This document shows, one piece after another, positions 1 to 10,000 of a stretch of DNA of 64,000 nucleotides. Below the pieces are notes generated by a model, which had not been told where the DNA came from, did not search any database, and was given only the letters and a program-made list of their open reading frames with translations. Source of the stretch: Dehalococcoidia bacterium (GTDB taxonomy: Bacteria; Chloroflexota; Dehalococcoidia; DSTF01; WHTK01). The stretch spans positions 21,184 to 85,183 of the forward strand of contig WHTK01000009.1 of assembly GCA_009377745.1 (NCBI GenBank), in the 5' to 3' direction. The position numbers and the translations under genes were made by a program. Position 1 is the first letter of the stretch; every line of letters starts with the position of its first letter.

Positions 1-374
1 GTCAGCTGGATCAGGTTGCCGCAGGTGTCGTCCACCTGAGCGATGATCGAAGCAGTCACATCGGTTGGCTTCATGGTGAAGTTACCTCCGTTGCCCTTGA
101 TGCGCTCGTAGTCGGCCTTTACGTCGTCGCTGTAGAACATCGCCGCGGGTTGCCCCTGCTCCTTGAGCGCCTGTTGGTACGTCTTGGCCGCTGGGTTGTC
201 GTTGAGCGCCAGCTGCAGCTCGGTGCCATCGGGCTCTTCGGCTGAGGCGACCGTGAGCCAGCGATACGGGCCCTGGCTGAAGTCGGTCTTTGCCACGAAA
301 CCGAGGACGTCGGTGTAGAAGCGCAGGGCTTTCTCCTGGTCGTCCACGTAAATGCTGGTCAGCTTGATCTTCAT
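1..374 (-). CDS. VOC (glyoxalase/bleomycin-resistance fold) family protein, partial
   Basis: Reading the minus strand from ATG at 374 gives a protein beginning MKIKLTSIYVDDQEKALRFY, the classic first strand and helix of a vicinal-oxygen-chelate domain. It continues through PDGTELQLALND and DDTCGNLIQL, the usual second-module metal-site region. The C-terminus runs off the left edge of the window. AGAAAGGG precedes the start as a ribosome binding site. Many such short single-domain proteins bind metal and small electrophiles, but the substrate cannot be read from the sequence. The gene is divergent from the ECF sigma factor with about 78 bp between the starts. Enzyme genes beside SnoaL-tailed ECF factors are often their targets, so co-regulation is plausible but is an inference. 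Confidence 0.85.
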   Translation of the reverse strand, partial: MKIKLTSIYVDDQEKALRFYTDVLGFVAKTDFSQGPYRWLTVASAEEPDGTELQLALNDNPAAKTYQQALKEQGQPAAMFYSDDVKADYERIKGNGGNFTMKPTDVTASIIAQVDDTCGNLIQL

Positions 375-452
375 GTTTGATACCCTTTCTGTCACATGAG
401 CCTCGTGTGGCCCGTCACCTCTATGACGAAACTCGACGAAGGAATGTGACCG

Positions 453-1328
453 ATGGACGGCGAATTGCTAGCAGAGCGCTTCGAGGCCGATCGCGCACGA
501 TTGCAGGCGGTGGCATATCGGTTGCTCGGCTCGTCCGGCGAGGCCGACGACGCGGTGCAGGAGGCCTGGCTGCGGCTGAGCCGTTCCGACACCAGCGAGG
601 TGGAGAACCTGAGCGGCTGGCTGACCACAGTCGTGTCGCGGGTGTGTCTGGATATGCTGCGCTCGCGCCAGTCGCGGCGCGAGGAGCCGCTGGCGCTGGA
701 CGGCGAATTCATCCCGGACGCTGCCGATCCGGAGCGCGACGCGATGCTGGCGGAGTCGGTTGGGCTGGCCATGCTGGCGGTGCTCCAGCGCCTGGCGCCG
801 GCCGAGCGCGTGGCTTTCGTGCTGCACGACGTCTTCGGCGTGTCCTTCAACGAGATCGCCGGCATCGTCGACCGTACGCCCGTCGCCGCCCGTCAGCTCG
901 CCAGCCGCGGCCGCAGGCGGGTACAGAGGTCGTCGGAGGACGGAGGCGTAGCCGACGTAGCGCGCCATCGGCACGTCGTGGAGGCCTTTTTCAGAGCCTC
1001 GCGCTCCGGTGACTTCCAGGCGCTGCTGGCGGTGCTCGATCCGGATGTTGTGCTACGGCCTGACGAGGAGGCGCTGCGGATGGGCGTGCGGACCGGTTGG
1101 ATCACCTCCGACCTCCATGGCCCAGAAGCGGTCGCCACGCGCTTCGCCGGCCAGGCTCAAGCCGCGCAGATCGCGCTCATCGATGGTGTGCCGGGCGCGG
1201 TTTGGGTAGCCAACGGCAGACCGGTCGTGGTGTTCAGGTTCACGACCCAAAACGGCAAGGTGGTCGAGATTGAGCTGGTAGCCGATGCAGAGCGGCTCAG
1301 CCGGCTGAAGGTCGAGACTCTGCCGTAG
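453..1328 (+). CDS. ECF RNA polymerase sigma factor with C-terminal SnoaL-like domain (SigJ type)
   Basis: The 291-residue protein has sigma region 2 at about residues 8-75 (YRLLGSSGEADDAVQEAWLR, then SGWLTTVVSRVCLDMLRSR). Region 4 lies at about 110-155 (LQRLAPAERVAFVLHDVFG and FNEIAGIVDRTPVAARQLASR). From about residue 175 an NTF2/SnoaL-like domain follows (VVEAFFRASRSGDFQALLAVLDPDV...FRFTTQNGKVVEIELVAD). This is the SigJ/ECF41-like layout, in which the extra domain tunes sigma activity in place of an anti-sigma factor. It would direct transcription of a small regulon, probably including the divergent VOC gene. The start is the ATG shortly after GAAGGAATG. The WLPEP-like linker signature of classic ECF41 members is not visible, so I assign only the broader SigJ-like group. 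Confidence 0.9.
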   Translation: MDGELLAERFEADRARLQAVAYRLLGSSGEADDAVQEAWLRLSRSDTSEVENLSGWLTTVVSRVCLDMLRSRQSRREEPLALDGEFIPDAADPERDAMLAESVGLAMLAVLQRLAPAERVAFVLHDVFGVSFNEIAGIVDRTPVAARQLASRGRRRVQRSSEDGGVADVARHRHVVEAFFRASRSGDFQALLAVLDPDVVLRPDEEALRMGVRTGWITSDLHGPEAVATRFAGQAQAAQIALIDGVPGAVWVANGRPVVVFRFTTQNGKVVEIELVADAERLSRLKVETLP

Positions 1329-1539
1329 CGCTCGTCGGGCGGTGCCTTCAGGCCAATGTGGCGAAGCTGGCGGACATGCGTAGGTAGTGCTACCGCTGCG
1401 GCTGGCCGGGCGAGCCGCTAGCCGCGCAGGTCGGTCCGGGGCTGGCGCGTTTGTGGGTTGGCGCTGCTACCGCTACGGCACTGGCTGACGGGCGCCTACC
1501 GCGCGGTTTTGCTGTTCGTGAAGGCCTTAACCCTGAGAC

Positions 1540-1729
1540 CGAGTTGATCAATGGGAGAGAACCCTCTGGCTCGCTCAGCTTCTCGCTCTGGGCAGTGTGG
1601 GCGTAATGCTCCGTGACCTTGGGCGAGGAGTGGCTCATGTAGAGCTGCAGCGTGATCGTCGGCGTCCACGCCGGTGGTGACCAGCGCGTGCACGGGCACG
1701 ACTCGTCCGCCCTCGCGGACTTTGAGCAC
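1540..1729 (-). pseudogene. Remnant of a tyrosine recombinase C-terminus, frameshifted
   Basis: One minus-strand frame reads KVREGGRVVPVHALVTTGVD and an adjacent frame continues TLQLYMSHSSPKVTEHYAH followed by TAQSEKLSEPEG. Joined by one frameshift near 1665-1680, this matches the box II region of XerC/D-type integrases, where the typical string is ...GVDLYTLQRLLGHSSPKVTERYAHL. The catalytic tyrosine would be the Y of HYAH. The rest of the integrase is not recognisable upstream, so this is a short relic. It marks an old integration event about 33 kb from the intact recombinase. Confidence 0.5.
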
Positions 1730-1933
1730 GAGCGCGACGGCGGCGGCGAACGTGAACGGGCCGGTGTCCGTCAGGGGAGCGCGTGTCTTCCAAGAAGTAG
1801 AACGTTTGCGCTATACAATTGAATCTGCCGAGAGCGAAAAATCGCTCCGGAAATCGCAAAGTTATGCGCTCTACGCAAGGATGGGCCCGCCGCGCATACG
1901 AATGCGCTCGGTAAGGTAGTCAGCAGTTGGGTT

Positions 1934-2979
1934 CTAGCTAGTCCAATAGCCGACTGCGCAACCTACGCCAGTTCCCGCCGGCGTACGGTACGCCGGCTCG
2001 TAGCACAGCAGGTTCATCTTGGCCTCGCCCATTGCGCCGGCCGTCGCCACCCAGTTCAGGATTTCCGTGCTTGCCGACTGGAGGCGGTGACGCGGAAGGG
2101 ACGAAAGTATCTCACCGTTGCCTTCACACATACCTTTCAGGGCGAGCCGATCCAGTTCCTCGTCTACCACAAAGTGGCTAAGACCCCACCTGAGCAAGCG
2201 AATACGACTCGCTTATCGCTCTCCCATGAGTCCACGATCTCCCGGACCGCGAGCCCGAGGTTGTAAGCCCGCGGCGGGCTTATCCAGTTTGGCGGGTAGC
2301 AGGTGTTAATCGTGATCGGTACGATAGGCACTTCCTTGCCGTCGAACCAATTGGTGATCGGGTATGAGAAAGCGTGGGGCATGCCGAAGGGACGATCCTC
2401 GGTTTCGAATTGAGAGTCGAGGTACCACGTGCTCGGCCCAATGCTGCCGCCGTACTCAGATCGGAGATAGCGTGAGTGGCTAATATCGCACTCTCGCTCT
2501 TGCAATTGCTCGATCAGGTGGAGCGCAAGCTCAGAATCGATCGGATAGTCGCGTTCGCGATCGCCGTAGGATGCCATTGCTATCCTCAAGGCATCGCTGG
2601 CATCCGGAGCCATAACTCTGGGCAACATCTTCATGGTCTCGCCCCAATAGATGCTTATCTGTGGGTAGTTGTCGTCGAAGAACAACTCACTCTGGTCGTC
2701 ACCAAACATCACCACCACGTCTGGGGATATCTCAGAGAAGCGCTGCCGCAGCGCCTGGAGACCACCCTGGATGCTCTGAAACTTTCGCTTGAAGGCCTCC
2801 TCGTCCACCTCGCTCGCAATTGCTGGGTTGGCGGAGGCTAGAAGTTCATCGAACGACACTCGGCGGCCCGTAGGTACCTGAACGAGTTCGCGGTTTCGGG
2901 AATCTCTTTGGGCGTAAACAGACCACAGCTCGCCTGGGACACTCATAAGGGGCGTATGCCCTGATGCTAGTGCGCCCAT
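1934..2979 (-). pseudogene. LigB-type class III extradiol ring-cleavage dioxygenase, interrupted by a frameshift
   Basis: Two adjacent minus-strand frames together encode one protein of about 345 residues. The first part runs from MGALASGHTPLMS through PDVVVMFGDDQSELFFDDNY to KRVVFACSGG, then meets a stop. The second frame resumes exactly in register with GLSHFVVDEELDRL and runs to the end (ILNWVATAGAMGE...VGCAVGYWTS). SGHTP, GDDQ and GGLSHFVVD correspond to conserved blocks of the catalytic beta subunit of protocatechuate 4,5-dioxygenase-like enzymes, which open catechol-type rings using Fe(II). The break lies at about 2180-2190 in a G-rich run, so it is either a sequencing indel or a real lesion. 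The gene is divergent from a MarR regulator, which probably controls it. A ring-opening enzyme fits the Rieske cluster downstream. Confidence 0.82.
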
Positions 2980-3013
2980 GATGTGAACTCCAATAAGGAC
3001 TTAACAGTGTGCT

Positions 3014-3031
3014 CATTATTAATGCCTTAAT
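3014..3031. promoter_or_regulatory. Palindromic candidate MarR operator
   Basis: The divergent spacer between the extradiol dioxygenase and the MarR gene is AT-rich. It holds CATTATTAATG (3014-3024), an 11-bp palindrome with one central base, overlapped by ATTAATGCCTTAAT. MarR proteins usually bind 15-20 bp palindromes in just this position. The assignment rests on symmetry and position only. Confidence 0.4.
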
Positions 3032-3087
3032 GATCTGATAATCTAAGATGATCTGGCCGCCTGTCAAGCGAGCGCGTGGAGAGAAAT

Positions 3088-3618
3088 GTGTTGAACGAAG
3101 CCTTCGATTCGGACCTCGCAAACATAGAAAAGAGCGTCCAGGCCTATGTTGAAATCTATCCAGGCGCTGAGCCTGTTAGCTTGGAGGTCACGCTGCTGTT
3201 AGTCAGGGCAGCGACATTGCAAAGCGGCGCCCTTGACCGCTTCTTTGACTCGATGGGTTTGGACCGAACTCGTGGCCGATATGGCGTGTTGCGAATCCTC
3301 TACTTCGCTGATGACAAGCGCATGCGCCAATTCGAGATCAGCAGCTACATGAACGTTACCTCGGCGAACGTTACCTATTTGGTGGACGGCCTCGAAAAGG
3401 AAGGCCTCGTTAGCCGGTTGCCGGATGAGTTCGATCGCCGCGTTAGCTGGGTGGTGCTGAGTCCCGCGGGCGCACGCGTCTGTGAGACTCTAATGCCGGG
3501 CATGATTGATCTTGCGGGAAGAATAATGGCGGGCTTCTCTTTGGATGAGAAGCGGCAATTCCGTGATTTTCTTCTACGGCTTCGCCTGAATGCTCTGCGC
3601 GAGCAAGGGATCTCGTAA
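3088..3618 (+). CDS. MarR family transcriptional regulator
   Basis: About 177 residues with a MarR winged helix. The helix-turn-helix and wing are FEISSYMNVTSANVTYLVDG, then LEKEGLVSRLPDEFDRRVSWVVLS. The flanking helices include LDRFFDSMGLDRTRGRYGVLRIL and a C-terminal dimerisation helix ending FRDFLLRLRLNALREQ. I chose GTG 3088 because GGAGAG sits just upstream; GTG 3076 and TTG 3091 are alternatives in the same frame. Such regulators commonly repress a divergent catabolic gene and are released by an aromatic ligand. The divergent LigB-type dioxygenase gene makes that the natural target, which is an inference. Confidence 0.9.
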   Translation: MLNEAFDSDLANIEKSVQAYVEIYPGAEPVSLEVTLLLVRAATLQSGALDRFFDSMGLDRTRGRYGVLRILYFADDKRMRQFEISSYMNVTSANVTYLVDGLEKEGLVSRLPDEFDRRVSWVVLSPAGARVCETLMPGMIDLAGRIMAGFSLDEKRQFRDFLLRLRLNALREQGIS

Positions 3619-3983
3619 TCGTCAGGCCGTCATACGCCTGAGACTCGGTCCGAAGTTTCCGCGCCCTACTATAGTCACAGTTGGATGTCGTTCTTCGGCA
3701 CCAAACGCGAGACCATGAGCCATGGCAGAGAACCAGATATGGACCAGTAACCAGTAGCCCTTCGAGACTTAGAGCGACGGCGAGGTCGTCGACCCCATTG
3801 TGTTACTTGCCTTGAATGACTTCTGGCAACCGTAGCACCAGTGTCGGACCATGCCAGCCGCGATCAATCGCACGCGTTTGGTTTGTCTACATTGCCATGC
3901 GAGATCTTCCAGAAATGAAGGTCTTCCATTTGGAGACTGCAGCCATCTGGTTCGGCACAAGAGCCGCACCAGATGGCTATTGA
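3619..3983. other. Intergenic stretch, no confident gene
   Basis: No convincing coding sequence. A 66-codon minus-strand frame (3769-3969) contains a WCYGCQKSF cysteine pair but has no ribosome binding site I trust and no recognised family. It would lie just downstream of the SDR gene on the same strand. Confidence 0.4.
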
Positions 3984-4850
3984 CTAGTTGAAGTAGGTAC
4001 CGCCATCCACAACGATCGTTTGGCCGGTGACGAAGTCGCTGGCAGGCGACGACAAATAAATCAGAGTTCCGACCAGGTCTTCTGGAACCTCGGTACGATC
4101 TAGGATGCGCTGAGCGCTACCAAGACCGCCACCGCCCCGGCGTTGGGCCGGCTGGCCGTCACCGCTGCCACGCCCAGGAGCAGGCGGGGCGGGCTGACCT
4201 GCTGCCGCAGCTTCTGCAGCGCGCGCCTGGCGCGCCTCGAGCACCGTGGGACTTTCGGTTCCGCCTGGAGCTAGCGCATTTACTGTGATGCCGAGTGGAC
4301 CCAGGGCCGGCGCCATACTTCGCGTCAGGTTGACGACGGCACCCTTCGTAGCAGCGTAATGAGCCAAACCGGCGGAGCCCTTGAAGGCTAGGCCAGAAGC
4401 GATATTGATTACTCGGCCCCAGCCCTCCTTCTCCATCAACGGCAGGCAGACCTCAGTGCAGGCATAAATCCCGCGGATGTTCACTGCCATCACCCGGTCA
4501 AATTCCTCATCAGGGATGCCCCATGGGCTGCGACGCGACTGCAGGGTTGCGTACAGACCGGCGTTGTTAACGACGATGTTTATCTTCCCCCAGCGAGCGT
4601 CGATCTGCTTGACCATGTCCTCGAGCGTCTCCCGCTTTGTGACGTCGATAGTGACGCCAAGGATGCGGCCGGGATGCTCTTCCATTAGCCGGGCTGATGT
4701 CTCCGAAACGGCTTTCGGATCTACATCGGCGACGACGACGTTGGCGCCGGCTTCCGCAAGCCCCGCCGAGTAAAACATGCCAATGCCCTTGGCGCCGCCG
4801 GTTACGACGGCAACCTTGTCATCCATCCTAAACAGGTCAAGTGAGCTCAT
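3984..4850 (-). CDS. SDR family NAD(P)-dependent oxidoreductase with a Gly/Pro/Arg-rich insertion
   Basis: Classical short-chain dehydrogenase of 288 residues. The cofactor motif is TGGAKGIG (about 17-24), the structural motif NNAG (about 93-96) and the active site S...YAATKGA (about 165-172). The C-terminus VTGQTIVVDGGTYF is typical. The GAGGAGG site directly before ATG 4850 fixes the start. Between the substrate-loop region (GGTESPTVLEARQAR) and RTEVPEDL there is an insertion at about residues 213-246 made almost only of A, G, P, Q and R. Ordinary family members are about 250 residues and lack it. It likely oxidises an alcohol or dihydrodiol in the surrounding aromatic pathway. The next gene downstream in transcription is more than 1 kb away; the upstream same-strand solute-binding gene ends 32 bp before it, so the two are probably co-transcribed. 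Confidence 0.9.
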   Translation of the reverse strand: MSSLDLFRMDDKVAVVTGGAKGIGMFYSAGLAEAGANVVVADVDPKAVSETSARLMEEHPGRILGVTIDVTKRETLEDMVKQIDARWGKINIVVNNAGLYATLQSRRSPWGIPDEEFDRVMAVNIRGIYACTEVCLPLMEKEGWGRVINIASGLAFKGSAGLAHYAATKGAVVNLTRSMAPALGPLGITVNALAPGGTESPTVLEARQARAAEAAAAGQPAPPAPGRGSGDGQPAQRRGGGGLGSAQRILDRTEVPEDLVGTLIYLSSPASDFVTGQTIVVDGGTYFN

Positions 4851-4882
4851 CTGGCCTCCTCAAACTTAAATACAAGCTTCTG

Positions 4883-6706
4883 TTAACCGTTCCGGCGTGG
4901 CATATCAGCGTCTAGCCACTGCTTGTGGCCGCCCCAGATAGGCCGGCCGTCCTGGTTCTCATGCCCCCAGTTGGTATTGTGCATCCACGGCCAGCGGAAG
5001 GTGAAATCGTTGAACATATCAACTGTAGGGATGGCAGGCATGAACTCTGCCAGGACCGTCTGCAACTCCTTGAGCAAGCCGATGCGCTTCTCCTGGTCCT
5101 GCTCTCGCCGGTATGCATCTTTGATGTTGTCCGCGCGAGGGTCGCTCCAGGGAGGTTCGCCGCCTGGCCTTGCACCAGCACTGCTGTACTCAGCCAGCCA
5201 GTAGTCCACATCTTCGTTGATCGCAGTCTCGGAGTACCCGGAGCATTGCCTCAGGGAGCGACAGTTACGTTGCACCACCGTATTTGGCGAGATAACCACC
5301 TTAGGATTGAAGAGGCCGGATTTCTGCATGGCGTCAGCCATGAGCTGGTCCAGGTCGATTATGGAGCCGTCTGCGACGTACCTAGCATAGTGGTTAATGT
5401 CGATTGGTGTTCTGGCGCCGGCGGCTGAAATCAGTTGCTTGGCCGCGTTCATGTCGTGGAGGTAGTTCTCCGAGACCTTGCCAAGCTCGCCTTTCTCTGG
5501 GTCGAGGTGCCAGGTCGGGTTCCGCGGCAGGAGCGTTCGAGCCACAACGTCAACGGGTATACCTGCCGCCTCGAACTGCTGCTTGTTTGCCATGAACTCC
5601 CCAATAGCCTTCCAGTCGACAGCTCGACGCATGGCAATACGGACGCGGGCGTCCTTCCAAGGCGATTCGTCTATGTCTTCTCGACCGAAGCTAAGCCAGG
5701 AAACATGGTCATCCGGTACAGGTGCTGCAACGATCACCGCGTCGGGAACATCCCTTGCGAGGCCCAAGACCTCTCGCGAGCCGGGCGCCAGACTGATGAT
5801 GTTACCGGTAACAAACTGGGCGAGGCGGTTTGAGGGGTCCGTAATGACCGGAAAATGCCAGCGGTCGATGAAGGGGTCGCCACCCCAGTACTCGGAGTGC
5901 TTGCGATATTCCATCGTGACCGATCGCTGATGCTTGTCGAGGATCTTGTAGCCGGTGCCAACGGAAACAGACTCGGCCAGGCTCTGATCGCGGTTCAGTT
6001 CTTTCGGTAGGATCTGGAAGGCGACGCGCTCAGACCAAATCCGGTCGACGAGGGGGGAGTAGGGGAACTTTAGCTTCCACACCATATGGGATGCGTCCGG
6101 GTACTGAGCGGACTCCAGCATATCCCGCAGAACTGCGCGCTGTGCGCTCACCGCAAGGAAGCGCTCCAGGGTGCTGCGCCAATCGTCGATGTCCATTACG
6201 CGGCCATTGACTGGGGCAATGGGCTGCCATTTTACGTTCTGGCGAAGAGTGAATGTGACCGTTAGACCATCCGGCGCTACCTCCATGGATTGAGCCAGCA
6301 CCGGCGTAGGTATGTTCGACTCTGGCGAGCCTGGTTCGATGCCTGGACCCCTCGTCCGGGCCATTAGGTACTCGTGAACATGTTTCGAGAAGGGTACCTG
6401 TGACGGCGCAGGCACCAACGCGTCGTAGCTTCCAGCCTGGTCGGCGTTTATAACCCCCGGGTAGACACCTCCCTTTACTGCTTCCTTTGTCTCGTCTGCT
6501 AGTCTCCAGTCGTTCTCAGCCCGCCAGACGGTGCCAGGCTGACGCGCGGAAGCCGCATCATCGAACTTCAGCCCGCCACCGTTGTCACTGCCACCGCACG
6601 CAATAAGGGCGGCGGCACCGGCCCCGGCGGCTGCTCCAGCAAGGAACTTGCGACGTGTGATGCCCCTAGCATCATAAGCAGGTAGCCATGATTGAGTTTT
6701 TGACAT
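4883..6706 (-). CDS. ABC transporter substrate-binding lipoprotein, family 5 (peptide/nickel type), TAT-exported
   Basis: 607 residues. The N-terminus has a twin-arginine signal (GITRRKFLAGAAAG) followed by a lipobox ending LIACGG, so the protein should be exported folded and lipid-anchored. The body shows family-5 features: MEVAPDGLTVTFTLRQNVKW, DDWRSTLERFL, DARVRIAMRRAVDW and a C-terminal LKELQTVLAEFMPAIPTVDM. A GGAGGGGG site precedes the ATG. No permease or ATPase genes lie nearby, so it is an orphan binding protein that must share a transporter encoded elsewhere. Its position ahead of the SDR gene suggests uptake of the pathway substrate, which is an inference from context. Confidence 0.92.
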   Translation of the reverse strand: MSKTQSWLPAYDARGITRRKFLAGAAAGAGAAALIACGGSDNGGGLKFDDAASARQPGTVWRAENDWRLADETKEAVKGGVYPGVINADQAGSYDALVPAPSQVPFSKHVHEYLMARTRGPGIEPGSPESNIPTPVLAQSMEVAPDGLTVTFTLRQNVKWQPIAPVNGRVMDIDDWRSTLERFLAVSAQRAVLRDMLESAQYPDASHMVWKLKFPYSPLVDRIWSERVAFQILPKELNRDQSLAESVSVGTGYKILDKHQRSVTMEYRKHSEYWGGDPFIDRWHFPVITDPSNRLAQFVTGNIISLAPGSREVLGLARDVPDAVIVAAPVPDDHVSWLSFGREDIDESPWKDARVRIAMRRAVDWKAIGEFMANKQQFEAAGIPVDVVARTLLPRNPTWHLDPEKGELGKVSENYLHDMNAAKQLISAAGARTPIDINHYARYVADGSIIDLDQLMADAMQKSGLFNPKVVISPNTVVQRNCRSLRQCSGYSETAINEDVDYWLAEYSSAGARPGGEPPWSDPRADNIKDAYRREQDQEKRIGLLKELQTVLAEFMPAIPTVDMFNDFTFRWPWMHNTNWGHENQDGRPIWGGHKQWLDADMPRRNG

Positions 6707-6767
6707 CCCCCTCCTCTTTCTTGCTCATAAGGTCAATTATCGACCCCATGACACTGAAACTTACCGA

Positions 6768-6796
6768 AGTATCACGTTAGAGCAAGGCGCTGTCAA
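6768..6796 (-). promoter_or_regulatory. Sigma-70-like promoter for the solute-binding/SDR pair
   Basis: On the minus strand TTGACA is followed after exactly 17 bp by GATACT, about 60 bp upstream of the lipoprotein start. Spacing and the consensus -35 make this a good candidate vegetative promoter. Confidence 0.55.
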
Positions 6797-7001
6797 TCGC
6801 TTAATTGGTTAGGAAAATCGGGACTCGTCGCTAATTCTGCTAACAGCGCGTCCTGATCACAGCGTGGCGAGTACGCAATCTACTGGAAGGTGTCACTAAT
6901 CGTTCGAGGAACATGTGCCGGCTTCGCTGGTGCGCTTTTCGGCCTCCCAGTTGACAATTGCGTAAATCACAGGGAGCCCAGAGTGCCGTAAATCGAAGAC
7001 C

Positions 7002-10000
7002 TTACGCGGTGAGCTGGCGGTAGAGCGCCGGCAGGCGCGCAGGTAGAAGCTGGATATCGCCCAAAACCTCGTACCCGAGGTCACCACACATCTCTCCGAG
7101 ATAATCGTGGCCTTCTTTGTCGACGGTAAGGACAAAGGGCGTTATGCCGTGACGCTTAGCCTCAAGCAGGGCTTGATGCGTGTCATGAATTGCGTATCGC
7201 CTATCCGTGTCGTCTCGGCCGTATCCACTGTCCTGCGGCCGCCCATCTGAAACCAAGAAGAGAATGCGGGCCTTTGCGTCGCACTTGAGGAGTTTCTTGG
7301 TCGCGTGTCGGATAGCGGGACCCATCCGGGTACCGCTCACCGGTTCTATCTTGTCAATGCGGCGCTGTACGGCATCGCTGAAGCCTTCTTCAAGCTCCTT
7401 GATCACGAAAAACTCGCTGTTCTCTCGTCCGTAACCAGAGAATCCGTATATGGCGTAACGGTCCCCTATGACCTCAAGGGCATGGGTAAGGAGGACCAGG
7501 CTTTCCTTCTCCAAGTCGATAATCCGCTTTGCTTCGCCGCTTAGACGCCCTGACGTGAAGAAGGCCTGAGGGTCGTGGACGTCACCCGGCAGGTGGATCG
7601 CCTTGTCGACTTCGTCTTCTGTAGATTTCGACATATCCATCAGAAAGGCCACTGCAACGTCACGCTGCACCTTGTTCCGGCGCCAGTAAACCTTTGCGCC
7701 GCCAGCATGACCCGCCTTCTTTTGCACGACGAAGTCGAGTACAGCGTCGATATCGACATCGTCGCCATCCTCCAGGTACTTGAGTTTCCTGAAGTTATCT
7801 GGCTTGAGCAATTCGAACTGACGCTGGGTCTCAAGTGCGAGACGGCCATACTCCTGCAGGGTGCGCACATAGAAGTCCGCGGAGCCCTCTTCGAGGGGGC
7901 GCTCATGCACGGCGCACCAGCTGGGACGGTAGTCCTGCGTTCGGTAATCCCATTCGTCGTAATAGAGGGTGTGCACCTCCGGCTCGTACTCGTCACTCTC
8001 AACGGGTTCCTCGACCACCAGCTGCGGCTCATCCGATTCCCGGTCTGGCTCCGATCCGAAGGATTCCGCAGCGGCTTCGCGCTGCAGGTTCTCAACTAGC
8101 TGGCCGACCAGGCTGCTGCCGTCGCGGCCCATCAGCTCGACGCTCCTCATGAGTATCCGGCTGATATCGTCCGCCGTGGGTACAGGTGGGATCTCATCCT
8201 CCGGTTGCTCACGCCGCAAGCGCCCCAAGAGTTGCACTAGCTCTGGCTTGAAGTCCCCGTGATAGCCCACTCTCGCGGGACTTTTGTATTCGACGCTACT
8301 GCACGATTGCAAAGTGCTCAATACCCGATCGACGTTCTCTGAGCCGGCTTGCTGCTTCAAGTCCTCGCCCGCCCCCGAGGCCCAGGGCAAAGAGTCGGTA
8401 GCTTCCGACGCCACGTTTGGAATGGCTGCCGCGAGGTCGTACAGCAGCAGTGTTGCTTCGGCAGCATCTTCGACCTGTGCCCGCGGATCCCGTAAAACAT
8501 CGAGCACGTGAAGTGCCCGAACCAGCGCTGGTAGCAAGGCCAGCGGCCAGCCCAGAATTGTCGTTGGATCAAGGCTGTAGCGAACCAGGTCCTCGATGAA
8601 GGCCTCGCGGAGGGGCAGAGACTTAACTGGCGGCCGATGAGTTAACTCAGCCCGCTGAACCTTGACCTGGAGCGTGGCCAGCCCCTTGTATTCGAAAGGC
8701 ACACGACAGTCGATCCGTCTCTCTTCCGCGATCGAGAACAAGTCGGCAGCAAGCAAGCGATCGGGCATCAGATCGAAGAAGCGCTCCATGTCGGTCACCC
8801 AACCGTCCGTGCTTTCACTTGCTGAGAGTCGCTCTCTTTCGAGCTTGTCACGGCGCGTCGTGAGCACAGCACCCTGACGGGAAAAACGGAATCGAAAGCT
8901 GCCAAACTCGATGTGGCCAGCTTGGTGAGTGACGTAGACCTTGAAAGCGTGGAAGTTGTCTGGCTTGTTCTCGAACTCACGGGCGAACCTCGGCAGAAAG
9001 ACTGTCGTCCCATCTGTAAAGACGCCGTCCCCTTGGCCCCAGACGATGCCATGGTCCTCTAGTGTGTCCACGGGCTCGATCGCCAAACTGGCCCCAGTCA
9101 GTGCCTTATTGTAAAGACGTAAGACACTGATCACGTCCGAAAGCTCAATGCCACAAGTGAGTGCCGCAATCGTCTCTAGCGAGCGGCTGGACTGCAGCGC
9201 GAAGAAGGCGTCACCGGCCCGGGCGCTTTCGTTCGAAAGGGCAAGGCCGGTTGCGTACCATTCCTCAAGCTCCTCCGGGCGAAGGCGCAGCGTCACGTGA
9301 GGCGCCGACTTAAGCAGCGCCACGGCAGCTGCCTCGGAGTGCTTGAGCAACTCGCCCGCCCTAGCAACGAGCCAACCATGGTACTGAGGTTTGACACGCC
9401 GCAGCGCTCCAACACAATCAGTAAGTAGTTGGTACGCCTGCGTGCGGTTCTGCTTTCCGGCGAGCGTCACGAAGCGGAGGAAGTCTGCGCGGCATCCCCT
9501 TTCGATCGGCTGGACCAATTTGGAGGCGTTTTCAAAGTACTGCCCAGCTTCTGGCCACGGTATCCGACAGATGCCAAGAGCGAACTCGAGGAAGGCCTCC
9601 CGCTCCGAGTCGCTATAGGTTTGGGCAAAGTTAGGACTGGCTTCGAGGCAGGTGACAGCAAGGTCAGCATTGCGATCAGCGACGCCCTCAATCACCTTAC
9701 CCAGAAGCGCAAGCTGATCGATTGTGAGGTGGGACAACAAAAGGGGGCTGAAATCGAAGAACCGACTTGCAAGGGTTGTTGACTTCCATGTCGATAGCGC
9801 GATGCCTTCGCCCACCGCAGCCCACTCGTCAATTTGCTCGGGACGTATCCGATCAAGCACGGCCGGCGTTACATTTAGGAAGGCGCTTCCGATCGGAGAG
9901 GCCAGAGAAGCCAGCTTACCGACATGGCCTACCCACTCGGCATATCCAACGTCGTCGAGTCGCGGCAGGACTTCGTGAGCTACGCGAAAGTAGTCAGCCA

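Noticed and set aside
3769..3969. 66-residue Cys-containing frame downstream of the SDR gene
   Set aside because: Only one CxxC pair, weak start and no family; noted in the intergenic entry instead.
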